From: Myxococcota bacterium
GTDB taxonomy: Bacteria > Myxococcota_A > Polyangia > Polyangiales > Houyiibacteriaceae
Assembly: GCA_028284955.1 (NCBI GenBank)
Contig: JANQQS010000020.1
Coordinates: 38,602 to 102,601, forward strand
Reading direction: 5' to 3'
DNA length: 64,000 bases
The position numbers and the translations under genes are program-made. Shown here in pieces: positions 17,033 to 25,591 of this stretch (position 1 is its first letter; each line of letters begins with the position of its first letter). Under the pieces are notes generated by a model. It ran no database searches. It was not told where the DNA came from and was given only the letters and a program-made list of their open reading frames with translations.

Positions 17033-18034
17033 CTACCGTTGATCGGCCAACGAGCGCGCAGACGCGCGCAGTACCCGGCCGTGGAAGGTGAGTTCGCGGC
17101 GCGCGTTGACGTCTCGTACGATGTGTCGCTCGATTGCTTCTTCGACTTGTTCGTCTGGCGACTTTTTCTTGCTTCCGTTTGCTCGGCCGCGTTCGCCTTC
17201 CACGACGGTGAGATGTTCTTTGGCGAGCACTCCGAACGGGGTTGGCATCAGTTCGGCTTGGAACGAATAGGAAACGGGCAGGTCGGTGCGCGAAACTTGT
17301 TTCCACTCGCGTTTCAGCGCGATTCGTGCCGGCGGGGCGCAGACGTTTTGTTCGTTGGTCATGGCGACGAGATGTGACCCTCGCCGGGAGAATAGCTGAG
17401 CGCCGCGGGTGCAAGTGCGCGATCCATCGCGGCTCCGCGCGCACTCCGTGGATTCGGCCACCACGACCGCGCGCCCTCCGGCTTGCCATAGCGCGAGTTC
17501 GAGCCCTTTGGGGAAGGCGCGTAAACGGCCCATCGCCAGCACGCGTACGGATTGACCGTTCCGCTGCACCATGGCGAGCGGCCCAAAGCGTTCGCCCTGG
17601 CTCGAACGGTGGGTCATGACCCATATCAGGGCTCGCTCGACTCGAGTTTCCTCGGCACTGGTTGGATCGGTGGCCAGCTGAGCGGTGGTGTCTACTGGGC
17701 TGATGTGTACGATTTTGCGCTTGAGGGGTGTCAGCCCCGAAGCGGTCTCAAAGGGCCGCGCACATTCTATCGGGCGGGCGCGCCGCACTGGTCGTCCGCG
17801 GCAGTCGCGAAGGTTGGCTCGGCTGTCCGCAGGACGGTCGGTTTTGTGTTGATTCTGTGGTTCGGGGACAAGAAGTTCAGCCCACAGACGGGCGGGTGAC
17901 TGGTTTTGGGTGAGCGCCTCGGGAGCGGGCGCGCGGCATTGCGGCCTGCGAGTCGGCTCCGAATGGGCGCACGCGAGCGCGCCGGCCGACCACGCCACGA
18001 AAAAAATACGGTTCAATACACCAGACCTGTTCAT
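17033..18034 (-). CDS. Putative lipoprotein at the end of the T6SS minus arm
   Basis: The 333-residue product begins MNRSGVLNRIFFVAWSAGAL and has a lipobox at ALAC. A strong AAAGGGGGG site precedes the ATG. The mature part has no family I recognise: a Pro/Arg-rich first third, then a mixed alpha/beta part (RALIWVMTHRSSQGERFGPLAMVQRNGQSVRVLAMGRL), paired Cys (CARSRDGSRTC) and a charged C-terminus (GSKKKSPDEQVEEAIERHIV). Its start overlaps the FHA gene stop by 4 bp (ATGA), so it is co-translated with the T6SS genes. It is not the usual TssJ, which is encoded elsewhere in the cluster. Confidence 0.75.
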   Translation of the reverse strand: MNRSGVLNRIFFVAWSAGALACAHSEPTRRPQCRAPAPEALTQNQSPARLWAELLVPEPQNQHKTDRPADSRANLRDCRGRPVRRARPIECARPFETASGLTPLKRKIVHISPVDTTAQLATDPTSAEETRVERALIWVMTHRSSQGERFGPLAMVQRNGQSVRVLAMGRLRAFPKGLELALWQAGGRAVVVAESTECARSRDGSRTCTRGAQLFSRRGSHLVAMTNEQNVCAPPARIALKREWKQVSRTDLPVSYSFQAELMPTPFGVLAKEHLTVVEGERGRANGSKKKSPDEQVEEAIERHIVRDVNARRELTFHGRVLRASARSLADQR

Positions 18035-19293
18035 GGCTGTCCCCCCTTTTTCGACAATCCTCCATGGTCGGCAATTTCGTCGCTGTCGACGATCGAGCCG
18101 CGGCCAGTAACCGCGTAGTAGGCGCGAATAAAGTCGCTTCCGAAAAGCGATCGAGTGAAGCGATCGTGCTCCATCAGGCGCTGAAAGTGCTCTGAAAAAG
18201 CCTGCCAGCACACACGGCTTCGCTTGAACCAGCGGAGCCCTCGTCGAGATGAAAGCGCCTGCGAAGCGATTTTTTCCGGCTCGAGATCTTGGAGCATCGC
18301 GCGGACTCCCTCCACCAATCCGCTCAGCATGGCGATTTGGTGAATCGCAATCTCGGCGTATGCACGTCTGAGCTCATCCGAGCGTGCCTCGCCGTCGGTG
18401 TGAAAATCGAAGAGATAGGCGAGGAGGTCTTTGGCGGTTTTGGGGGCGTCAAGGGGCGCCTTTAGGCCGGTGTCGATTCCGAACTCCTTGCCGACATGAT
18501 CATACGCCTTGCGCAGTTCCAAATACGCTTCCGAAAACGAGACCAAGACTTGCTGAATCCTGTTGAGCGCGACTCGATCTTCCACGGGTCGGCCCGAAGC
18601 ATCGGCGCATACGGGATGGCCGACCAAATCTTCGAGCCATTTGGCGACCGACACAGCATCGTCAAGTTCGCCGACGCCGAGCTCGCGAACGAGATCGGAA
18701 AACCAGGGATTGAATCGCAGCTCGGGGTATCGAAGCATGAGTTGCGGAACAACCTTGCGTCGCACGACAAGCGGAATCGCGCGCAACTGTTCCTCAAGCA
18801 CCTGGAAGTACGCATCGCGTTGGGGGGCGATGGCGGATACCAATACGTTGAGCTGGGCCAGCTGAACCATGGCCGCGCTGGCCTGTTTGGTGCGTAGATC
18901 TGCGTCGGGGAGGCTCCCGTTTTCGAGGCTGCCGCTCGAGTCTGGGTCGAGCTCCATCGGCGCAAACGCGACAGTTTTGTGGCTCCGACGGTTTCGTAGC
19001 GCGCGTAAGCGGAGCGGGCCGATGCGCAAGTCATCCTGCTCGCCGATCGCCACTCGTTCGTGCACGGGCACTTGGCGTCCGTTGACTTTACTGCCGTTCG
19101 TCGAGCCAACGTCGACGAAGGTTACGTCGTCCGAGTCGAAATGGATGACTCCGTGCCACTGCGATACCGATGGCTCGTCGAGCAGCAAATCGTTGAGCGC
19201 GTTGCGTCCAATGCGAACTGGTGACGAAGAAAACTGGCTCGATTGTTCGACCGAGGTTCGCGTGTCTTCCACCAAGATTTGCAGTCTGCTCAT
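18031..19293 (-). CDS. T6SS FHA-domain protein (TagH-like)
   Basis: The 420-residue product has an N-terminal forkhead-associated domain (about residues 20-90: RIGRNALNDLLLDEPSVSQWH, VDVGSTNGSKVNGR) that reads phospho-Thr, a variable middle, and a C-terminal part typical of type VI FHA proteins (HTDGEARSDELRRAYAEIAIHQ, WFKRSRVCWQAFSEHFQRL, FGSDFIRAYYAV). In studied systems FHA proteins connect Ser/Thr kinase signalling with T6SS assembly; no kinase or phosphatase is in this window. The start at 19293 has GGGGGG upstream and overlaps tssG by 4 bp. Confidence 0.88.
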   Translation of the reverse strand: MSRLQILVEDTRTSVEQSSQFSSSPVRIGRNALNDLLLDEPSVSQWHGVIHFDSDDVTFVDVGSTNGSKVNGRQVPVHERVAIGEQDDLRIGPLRLRALRNRRSHKTVAFAPMELDPDSSGSLENGSLPDADLRTKQASAAMVQLAQLNVLVSAIAPQRDAYFQVLEEQLRAIPLVVRRKVVPQLMLRYPELRFNPWFSDLVRELGVGELDDAVSVAKWLEDLVGHPVCADASGRPVEDRVALNRIQQVLVSFSEAYLELRKAYDHVGKEFGIDTGLKAPLDAPKTAKDLLAYLFDFHTDGEARSDELRRAYAEIAIHQIAMLSGLVEGVRAMLQDLEPEKIASQALSSRRGLRWFKRSRVCWQAFSEHFQRLMEHDRFTRSLFGSDFIRAYYAVTGRGSIVDSDEIADHGGLSKKGGQP

Positions 19294-20351
19294 GATCCCC
19301 CCGAGATATTGATCGTTCGCTCCGTCGCTTTGCTGCTCGAGACTCCCGAGTCTGCGTTGTTCCCGAGCCAAGTGCCGAGCCCGAGGCGAGTTTTGGAACC
19401 ACCAAGAGAACATTTCGGCACCGACGAGTCGCGAAATACGAGTTCGAGCTTCCAATCGAGAAGGTCGCGCACGAAATAGCTCATAAGTTTCGAAACCTGT
19501 TCCGATAGGTCGCCGCCATCCAGAAATCGTTCGCAGTCGTCGTACCTTGCCAGGAAAAGGCGCACGGTCACCGAGGCATCTCGACATCGAACACGTTCTC
19601 CTAAGACGGTGCTCAAACCCAAACGAGAGTTTTGGGTGCCGAGCCGTGTCACTTGATCGGTCGAAAGGCCGATGTAGTCCCCGCTGCATTGAACGATGTG
19701 CACTCCGCGGGTGTCCAGCACGTCTTCGAGCAGGTATTCAAGAGCAGCTCTTAGGGATTCAGCGCTGCGACTCTTCGACCCAAAAATGGGCATCAAACCA
19801 AGGAGCGCAGAGCGCTCCAGCGACGGGTCGAGGCATTCTCCGCCGCCTAGGGCGAATAAGCGCGCCGACCACAAATCTTGTCCGTCGGCGCGAAGCTCGT
19901 CGGCCATGCGGTATCGATTGACCAAGCGGTAGAGGAGAGAAATCAACCGATGATGGAAGACGTCGAGAAACGGCGACATCGCGCCGCCGTCGAGAGAATC
20001 GTGGAGCACCTCTTCGACCATGTGAAGCGGAAGCGGACTACACGACCCCGTCAAGCCCAAGAAGGTGGTCGCAATATGGTGTATGCGTTCGGATTCGCTC
20101 ACCTTCATCGAGAGGACATCCGAGCCGCTAAACGCGAGGGTCGCGGCGTGATGAAAACGGATGTTTTCTTGGTTCGCTTGGGTCTCTCCAACCCGGCTCT
20201 GCGGAGCAACCCTTCGCTCGATTTGAGACACCAGCGCGAAAAAATCCGCTCCGCGAATCGATCGCTCATCGAACGACGCTTGCCGGTCGATGGGCAATTG
20301 AGCGATCTCTACGGCTACATGATCTTCTGCTGGCCGGCTCTCGGAGCCCAT
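19290..20351 (-). CDS. tssG: T6SS baseplate protein TssG
   Basis: The 353-residue product is a TssG/ImpH/VasB homologue, a baseplate wedge subunit that pairs with TssF. Features include the early FFALVSQIERRV, the folded core (IRFHHAATLAFSGSDV, TFLGLTGSCSPLPLHMVEEVL, FLDVFHHRLISLLYRL) and GGGE further on. GGAGGA before the ATG at 20351 sets the start. The start lies inside the tssF 3' end (37-bp overlap), so translation is coupled. Confidence 0.92.
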   Translation of the reverse strand: MGSESRPAEDHVAVEIAQLPIDRQASFDERSIRGADFFALVSQIERRVAPQSRVGETQANQENIRFHHAATLAFSGSDVLSMKVSESERIHHIATTFLGLTGSCSPLPLHMVEEVLHDSLDGGAMSPFLDVFHHRLISLLYRLVNRYRMADELRADGQDLWSARLFALGGGECLDPSLERSALLGLMPIFGSKSRSAESLRAALEYLLEDVLDTRGVHIVQCSGDYIGLSTDQVTRLGTQNSRLGLSTVLGERVRCRDASVTVRLFLARYDDCERFLDGGDLSEQVSKLMSYFVRDLLDWKLELVFRDSSVPKCSLGGSKTRLGLGTWLGNNADSGVSSSKATERTINISGGS

Positions 20352-22096
20352 GACAGTTCCTCCATGGATGGGTGAATGCGCATGCGAAGTTTGTGCGTTG
20401 CATTGATTGGCGCGTGGAGCGCCAAAAACGAATCGAGGCAGCAACCAAAAATAAACGCATCGCCGATCCCTGCGACGTGCGCCTGCTCGATTTCTATCGT
20501 GGTCTGGTTGCCGCGAACGAGGCCGCCCCGGGTAATCTGCTGCATCCGCGCCGTCTCAGAGCCTCGGATGCCGTCGATTCTTCGGTCGTTGGCAACCGCC
20601 GCCTGATGATCAATGGAGCGCTGGAAGTTGTAGAGGCGCAGCAGTTTTTGAAGAACCGAGGCGTTCGACAGCGTGTGGTGGCTCAATCCCAAGTGGCCGA
20701 TCAGCCGCCACTTTAGTTCCGTGCCCAGCGACGGAGGAACCGGTCGGCTCACCGGCACGATGTTTTCGAAGGTGGCCACGGTGGGCGCTCCGGGCACCGA
20801 GCGGCAGATATCGCCCACCCGAAGGTTCGTGGGCAGTTGACGATTGGTGCACGTGAGGTCGACGGAAAGATTCATTTCGCCAACGTTCGCCGACCCTGAG
20901 GAAGGGTTTGTCGCGCGCGGTCTAGAAACCGATATGAACGTATCGATGCCGCCATCGACGACCGAATGTGAACGGCTGGTCGTGTAGCAGAGCGTTGAAT
21001 GTTCAGAACCAATGGCGCTCAGATGCGAGAATGAAGTGAAGTTCTTCAGGGTCGAACGGCGACCGGTGTCTCCGTCGATTCCTTCCACGCCGTCGATCGA
21101 AAAAACTTCGGCTTGATTGGGGTCGCATCCTGCTGCGCGTACGAGAGCGCGGCGTTTCGTGGGCTCCCATCGCACAGGGTCGGCGGTAGTCCGGAAGAGG
21201 TTGACGGCAGGGACACAGTGGAGGCGAAACGAATGTTCGGTCGGCATTTCCGGCAACGCTGGAGGCTGGGAAAAGCGCGCCACGATTTCCGCAGAGCGAC
21301 CAAGGCGGTCGGGACAGACTCGGTCGAGCCCCTGAATCTCCACGAACGCAAACCGCTGAGGAAAGGTAAACAACTCGAGTAGTAATCGAGGCGCAGTCAC
21401 CGACGAGCGAGGCCAGGGCCAGAGCGCAGGGTCTCGCTCGTAGGGAAGCGACGCCGTTTCGCGTTCGTCGAGCGTGACCTCGTATCCATCTTCGCCCACG
21501 AGCGAAATACCTTCGAGATGCCTCGAAAACCAGTACAGCAAGCTGGACGAGAGCCCCCAAGAACCATGAATGAACACGCGCAAGGAACCATGCTCGGCGA
21601 GCGCCGACCCGGCATGCTCGGGGAGCTGGAGCCGAAAGCGCAGCTCGGGCTTGTTCGCGCTGCGCGTATCGAGGACTGTTCGCTGAAGGACGAGAGGTAG
21701 AAGGGCAAGCTTCTGCGTGGTTTGAAAGCGGCACATCGCGCCCCCATCAAGTTTCGCTCCGAGTGGCGCACCTTCGGGGATGACGTGCACCCCGCGCACG
21801 CGACCTGGCTTCGGTCGAAATTCAACGATCGAACAGGCTGGCGTCGTTCGGGCATAGTGGGGAAGCACGACCTCGCCGAGCGACTCGATGAACTCGGGGA
21901 CAGCGTCTTCGGCGCGCTGGCGGATCTGGGCGGACAGAAAAGCGAAGCCTTCGAGCAAACGCTGAACGTCGGGGTCATCTCCGGTTTCGGCAAACAATGC
22001 CGACAGCGACGGATGCGAGGTGGCAAACTCGCGGCCTACTTCTCGGAGGTAGCTGAGCTCACTCTGATAGAGCGATGGAAAATCGACCTGCGCCAT
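20315..22096 (-). CDS. tssF: T6SS baseplate protein TssF
   Basis: The 593-residue product matches TssF/ImpG/VasA along its length: YQSELSYLREVGREFATSHPSL at the N-terminus, VQRLLEGFAFLSAQIRQR, LGEVVLPHYARTTPACSIVEF. TssF and TssG form the baseplate wedge with TssE and TssK. The ATG at 22096 is preferred because GAGGAG lies at good spacing; a TTG two codons earlier would sit too close. It begins 2 bp after the tssE stop. Confidence 0.94.
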   Translation of the reverse strand: MAQVDFPSLYQSELSYLREVGREFATSHPSLSALFAETGDDPDVQRLLEGFAFLSAQIRQRAEDAVPEFIESLGEVVLPHYARTTPACSIVEFRPKPGRVRGVHVIPEGAPLGAKLDGGAMCRFQTTQKLALLPLVLQRTVLDTRSANKPELRFRLQLPEHAGSALAEHGSLRVFIHGSWGLSSSLLYWFSRHLEGISLVGEDGYEVTLDERETASLPYERDPALWPWPRSSVTAPRLLLELFTFPQRFAFVEIQGLDRVCPDRLGRSAEIVARFSQPPALPEMPTEHSFRLHCVPAVNLFRTTADPVRWEPTKRRALVRAAGCDPNQAEVFSIDGVEGIDGDTGRRSTLKNFTSFSHLSAIGSEHSTLCYTTSRSHSVVDGGIDTFISVSRPRATNPSSGSANVGEMNLSVDLTCTNRQLPTNLRVGDICRSVPGAPTVATFENIVPVSRPVPPSLGTELKWRLIGHLGLSHHTLSNASVLQKLLRLYNFQRSIDHQAAVANDRRIDGIRGSETARMQQITRGGLVRGNQTTIEIEQAHVAGIGDAFIFGCCLDSFLALHAPINATHKLRMRIHPSMEELSWAPRAGQQKIM

Positions 22097-22098
22097 CG

Positions 22099-22479
22099 TC
22101 AATGCTCCTCGACATTGGCTCGACCCCCTGCGTCGACCTGGGTCCGAAAACGAATCACCGAACGGGCATCGGCGCGAAGGCGCGCAAAAATTTCAAAACT
22201 GAGAACCAAAGGGTCAACACGCGGTAGTTCGCGCACGCGAATGTCTCGAAGTCGCGGCTCGTGCTGAGCGATCGTTTGTTCGATCGACCGACGAAGCACG
22301 CGCATGCTGTCGGGCAGTGAATGGACAACCCCGCTAAGGTCGATCATCCCGTACTCAGGAACGGTGTTCGACGAGCCCTGACGCGCGTTGAGCAACACTC
22401 TCAGATGTTCGACAATCGAGGTCGGGGTATCCGAGATTGGCTCGGAACCGTTTAGCCTAGATAGCAACCCTCGCGACAT
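22099..22479 (-). CDS. tssE: T6SS baseplate protein TssE (gp25-like)
   Basis: The 126-residue product has the gp25/lysozyme-like fold signature of TssE: an N-terminal SLL-type segment, IVEHLRVLLNARQGSSNTVPEYGM, DLSGVVHSLPDSMRVLRRSIEQTIAQHEPRL and VLSFEIFARL. It starts sheath assembly at the baseplate. TTGAGGAGC lies before the ATG. It is separated from hcp by an intrinsic terminator, so its expression should be lower than that of hcp. Confidence 0.93.
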   Translation of the reverse strand: MSRGLLSRLNGSEPISDTPTSIVEHLRVLLNARQGSSNTVPEYGMIDLSGVVHSLPDSMRVLRRSIEQTIAQHEPRLRDIRVRELPRVDPLVLSFEIFARLRADARSVIRFRTQVDAGGRANVEEH

Positions 22480-22517
22480 GATGTGCTCCTCAACATGGTT
22501 TTCGGCGAAGCGGCTCG

Positions 22518-22572
22518 AAAAAAAGCAACGTCCGCGCAGGCCGCCGACGCATTCGGCAACCCGCGCGGACGT
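22518..22572 (-). terminator. Intrinsic terminator between hcp and tssE
   Basis: On the minus strand a 13-bp stem (arms 22560-22572 and 22528-22540, 12 of 13 pairs, core ACGTCCGCGC) is followed two bases on by seven T residues (22518-22524 on the complement). It lies directly after hcp and before tssE, so it probably limits read-through from the abundant hcp transcript. Confidence 0.85.
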
Positions 22573-22578
22573 CTAGGG

Positions 22579-23073
22579 TTAGGCGGCGTTGCGCTCGCGC
22601 CAGTCGTCCTGATGTTCCGTGGTTTCGATCTCGTGTTTCCACGTGATCCGAGAGAACACAAAGGACACTTCCTCACGCATCGGCGCCGCATCATCGCCCT
22701 CCGTCACGCTGCGCGCGATCCGCTGCACGCGCGCATCTTCGAGAGAAACGGTGAAGTAATGTTCCCATCCTCCACCGTTTGCGGTCGGTCTGAAGAATCG
22801 AAAGCTTGCAGTACACGCTTTGGATTCAGAAGCCGCCTGGGCGAGTAGGGGCGTGGCCTTGTCAACCCACTTTGACACCGTAATCGGGTCGTACGTGCGG
22901 TCGCCTTGAGCTGAGCCGGTACGACTGTCGTAGCCGACCTGAATGCCTTCTTTATACGTCATGCATTCGATGGCTTTGGAGACATCAACTCCCGCCATGC
23001 TTTGCACACTCGAGTTCCCCTCGACAGCTTGCCCGTCTGCTTCGAGTTCTAGGTAGATACTAATCTGCGCCAT
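22579..23073 (-). CDS. hcp: T6SS tube protein Hcp (TssD)
   Basis: The 164-residue product is the hexameric tube subunit secreted by T6SS. Family features include YLELEADGQAVEGNS, AIECMTYKEGIQVGYDSRTG, DPITVSKWVDKATPLLAQA, VQRIARSVTEGDDAAPMREEVSFVFSRITW. It is the first gene of the minus arm, with AGGAA before the start, a GC-rich hairpin in the leader and its own terminator, which fits high separate expression. Confidence 0.95.
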   Translation of the reverse strand: MAQISIYLELEADGQAVEGNSSVQSMAGVDVSKAIECMTYKEGIQVGYDSRTGSAQGDRTYDPITVSKWVDKATPLLAQAASESKACTASFRFFRPTANGGGWEHYFTVSLEDARVQRIARSVTEGDDAAPMREEVSFVFSRITWKHEIETTEHQDDWRERNAA

Positions 23074-23105
23074 TTGTTTTTTGTTCCTGCCTGTCGGCCG
23101 TTAGG

Positions 23106-23126
23106 GCCCGCGACGCTGCCGCGGGC
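23106..23126 (-). promoter_or_regulatory. Hairpin in the hcp leader
   Basis: GCCCGCG (23106-23112) and CGCGGGC (23120-23126) form a perfect 7-bp stem about 35 bp upstream of the hcp start codon on the minus strand. It lies within the 263-bp divergent region shared with the plus arm. It could stabilise the leader or bind a regulator; role inferred. Confidence 0.4.
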
Positions 23127-23336
23127 TCTGATCTGATTGGCGAGGGGTCCGCGGAGACTCCTCGTCGGTTCATGCTGCTTATCGGCCGTGGGAAACCGCG
23201 GTTGCGCAGAAAGACAGAAAAAAGTCGTCCTCTTTTTTTCGCAACTTTGCCGTCTGGCGGTCGAAAAGCTGAGCGTGATTGGCGGGAGTGAACATCTCGA
23301 ACGAAATCCCGCCCATCAACCGAGGGGACGCTGAAT

Positions 23337-24836
23337 ATGTCGCATTCGACGAACAAATTGAGTGGTTTTTTGGACCTGGCGCGCACGTTGCCGAGCGTGA
23401 ATTCCGCCCGTGTGGATCTGATGGAACGGGGAACGGTGCGGGAGGCCCAAAAGGCCTTCAACCATCTGGTTCACGATATCGATTTACCGGAAAATGGACG
23501 TTTCGAGCTCCGCACCCAGAAAGCGGTGCGAGCGTTCCAGGCCGCAGAGGGCCTAGAGGCGACTGGCCGCCTGAACCGTGAAACCGTCGACCGTCTCGCG
23601 ATGCGATTGCGTGCCCAGCCAAGCGCCCCGCGCCGCGTTTCGAGTGCTGCCGCCGAGTCGCCGCGTCGTTCCGTGGCGCCGTCTCCCGTGTCGTTTTCGG
23701 GCGCGGCTCCGCAGGCGCAGTCCGGATCGGTCGATGCGATCATGGAGAAGCGAACTGCGCAGACGCTTTCACCGAGCGAATCAGAAGTCTTCGACCTCGC
23801 CGATCGTGCGAATCAACAGGTCGAATCAGGAGGACAGTCTGTGTTTTCTCGCCTCCCTACCACGGCAGGTCCCGACGGACGCGCTTCGTTTGGGGTGGGC
23901 CAGCTGACCATTCGTGCGCACCTGGATCAGCTCTCCAGGTTGGACACTGCGGAGCTACGCGCGATTGGGATCAGTCCGCGTGAGCTGGAGACCATGCGCT
24001 CCCGAGGCACTGCGGCGGAAAGCTGGTACCGCGTACTTCGCGGGACCGCTCGCCCCGCCGACCTACATCAAACAGGGATGCCCGCCAACGCGCTGGAGCA
24101 TGTTCGGCGGTTGGTCGACGCGGGAGACGAACATCCGCTCGTAGCGCTCTATGGAGAGAAGTTCGCTCAACAGACAGGTCTGTCTCCCTCGGATCTGGTT
24201 CCCATGAGTCAGGGCCTCGCAATCTACAACAAAGAGCTTCAGAACGATTTTCGAGCTCAGTACGAAGCTCTCTTCGGAGAACCATTTCATCCTACGCGGC
24301 GAAACTCGGCACGCATGGCTGAGGCAGCATACTGCGTCGCCGCGCGACACCCGCAGCTTTGGCCGGTGATTCAGTCTCTCGGGGGTGCGCGAGGTGGCGC
24401 AACGGCGCTTGGACACTATCTGGGGGTCGGCGCAAGAGCGGAAAATCTCCATGGATGGTACGCCCGCGCAGCCAAATCAGCGGTTGGGGAAGCCCGTTTC
24501 GTCGAGCTTCTAACGCATGTGGATCGACTTACCACCCGCATGCGACATCTCGAAAACGTGCGTCACGCGTTACTCGCGATGTCAAAAATCGAAATCGCTG
24601 CAGGGACCGACCGAGCCCGTGTTGTAGCGCGAATCGCGCGCAGATTTCATGGCGCGCCAGGTCGAGCGCTTCAGTTCTTTTTCGTCGATGGAAATGTGGC
24701 ACTCCCTCGCTTTCATAGCGAAAAGGCGCTGCTCGCGGGGCTTAATCGCTACAACGAATCGCTCGGACGGACTCATTCCGATCGCCGACTCGTTCAAGCG
24801 TTCAATGCCATCGCCGCGCGACGGAGCGAATCATGA
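23337..24836 (+). CDS. Peptidoglycan-binding, lysozyme-like T6SS-linked protein
   Basis: The 499-residue product starts at the ATG after GAGGGGA. Residues of about 30-92 form a PG_binding_1-type domain (REAQKAFNHLVHDIDLPENGRFELRTQKAVRAFQAAEGL...). After a Pro/Ser linker, residues of about 145-340 look like a lysozyme-fold domain, with a candidate catalytic Glu163 (QQVESGGQS) followed by SFGVGQLT (about 184-191). There is no signal peptide. As the first gene of the tssJ-to-tssC operon, overlapping tssJ by 4 bp, it could be a cell-wall-cutting effector delivered by the apparatus or an enzyme that opens the cell's own wall for assembly. No immunity gene is obvious. The enzymatic assignment is tentative. 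Confidence 0.65.
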   Translation: MSHSTNKLSGFLDLARTLPSVNSARVDLMERGTVREAQKAFNHLVHDIDLPENGRFELRTQKAVRAFQAAEGLEATGRLNRETVDRLAMRLRAQPSAPRRVSSAAAESPRRSVAPSPVSFSGAAPQAQSGSVDAIMEKRTAQTLSPSESEVFDLADRANQQVESGGQSVFSRLPTTAGPDGRASFGVGQLTIRAHLDQLSRLDTAELRAIGISPRELETMRSRGTAAESWYRVLRGTARPADLHQTGMPANALEHVRRLVDAGDEHPLVALYGEKFAQQTGLSPSDLVPMSQGLAIYNKELQNDFRAQYEALFGEPFHPTRRNSARMAEAAYCVAARHPQLWPVIQSLGGARGGATALGHYLGVGARAENLHGWYARAAKSAVGEARFVELLTHVDRLTTRMRHLENVRHALLAMSKIEIAAGTDRARVVARIARRFHGAPGRALQFFFVDGNVALPRFHSEKALLAGLNRYNESLGRTHSDRRLVQAFNAIAARRSES

Positions 24837-25591
24837 TGCGGCGTGCGATAGCGCTTGCTCTGTTCGGCGGAGCTGCTCTTGTCGGTTGTGGCGGAAGCCA
24901 GACTCCTTCCGAGTGTCCTGCTCCCGCGCTTCGTATCGACGTTCATGCGGGAAAGCGGCTCAACCCGGACCAGCGCGGTTCGGCGCTTCCGACGGTGGTG
25001 AGACTCTATCAGCTGTCGTCGGTTGAAGCGCTCGCAGACCTCGAGTTTGAAGATGTCTGGACCGATGCAGAGAAAGCGCTTGGTCCACTCGTCAGTCAAG
25101 AGATCACCATCTACCCCGGGGAGCGCAAGAGCATTCCTCTCGAACGTGCCGACCAATCGAAGTATTTGGTCGCGGTTGGGATTTTTCGGCAGCCGATCGA
25201 TCCCTATTGGCACTCGACGGCGCCGCTTTGGCCTGCCGAATCGAACTGCGAAACAGCAGAGCGCGTAAGAACAGCCGACGTACAGGTGAGCCTCGATAAA
25301 TATCGAATCTTCACTCGTGCATCGCAGAGGAGCCGACCTGTCGATGCCGACAAGGAACAAGCGGATGCCTCCAAGCGCGGGCGCCGTCCTCGCCACCGCG
25401 GCAAGCCCCTCGATCGCCCGATTTCTTCTCGTCGGTCTGGAGGCCGAAGCAGCGGACGACAAAGCGGTGGAGGTTCGGGAAGTCTCCCTTCCACTCAAGC
25501 TCCCAGTGCTCCATCCGGCCCCAGTGCTCCATCCGGCCCCAGTGCTCCATCCGGCCCCAGTGCCCCCTCTACCCCGTCGGTGTCACCATGA
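24833..25591 (+). CDS. tssJ: T6SS outer-membrane lipoprotein TssJ
   Basis: The 252-residue product has a lipoprotein signal (LFGGAALVGC) and a TssJ domain (LRIDVHAGKRLNPDQRGSALPTVVRLYQLSS, FEDVWTDAEKALG, EITIYPGERKSIPL, YLVAVGIFRQ). TssJ anchors the TssM-TssL membrane complex to the outer membrane. TssJ proteins are usually about 170 residues; this one carries an extra C-terminal tail of about 100 residues rich in Arg, Ser, Pro and Gly, ending in SAPSGP hexapeptide repeats. It overlaps both neighbours by 4 bp. Confidence 0.9.
   Translation: MMRRAIALALFGGAALVGCGGSQTPSECPAPALRIDVHAGKRLNPDQRGSALPTVVRLYQLSSVEALADLEFEDVWTDAEKALGPLVSQEITIYPGERKSIPLERADQSKYLVAVGIFRQPIDPYWHSTAPLWPAESNCETAERVRTADVQVSLDKYRIFTRASQRSRPVDADKEQADASKRGRRPRHRGKPLDRPISSRRSGGRSSGRQSGGGSGSLPSTQAPSAPSGPSAPSGPSAPSGPSAPSTPSVSP
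25503..25566 (+). repeat. 18-bp tandem repeat in tssJ
   Basis: Three perfect copies and a partial fourth of CCCAGTGCTCCATCCGGC are in frame and encode the SAPSGP tail of TssJ. Confidence 0.9.

Noticed and set aside
23190..23220. Possible sigma-54 promoter for the T6SS plus arm (TGGGAAACCGCGGTTGC)
   Set aside because: The GG to GC spacing is one base too long and the CACG part is missing.
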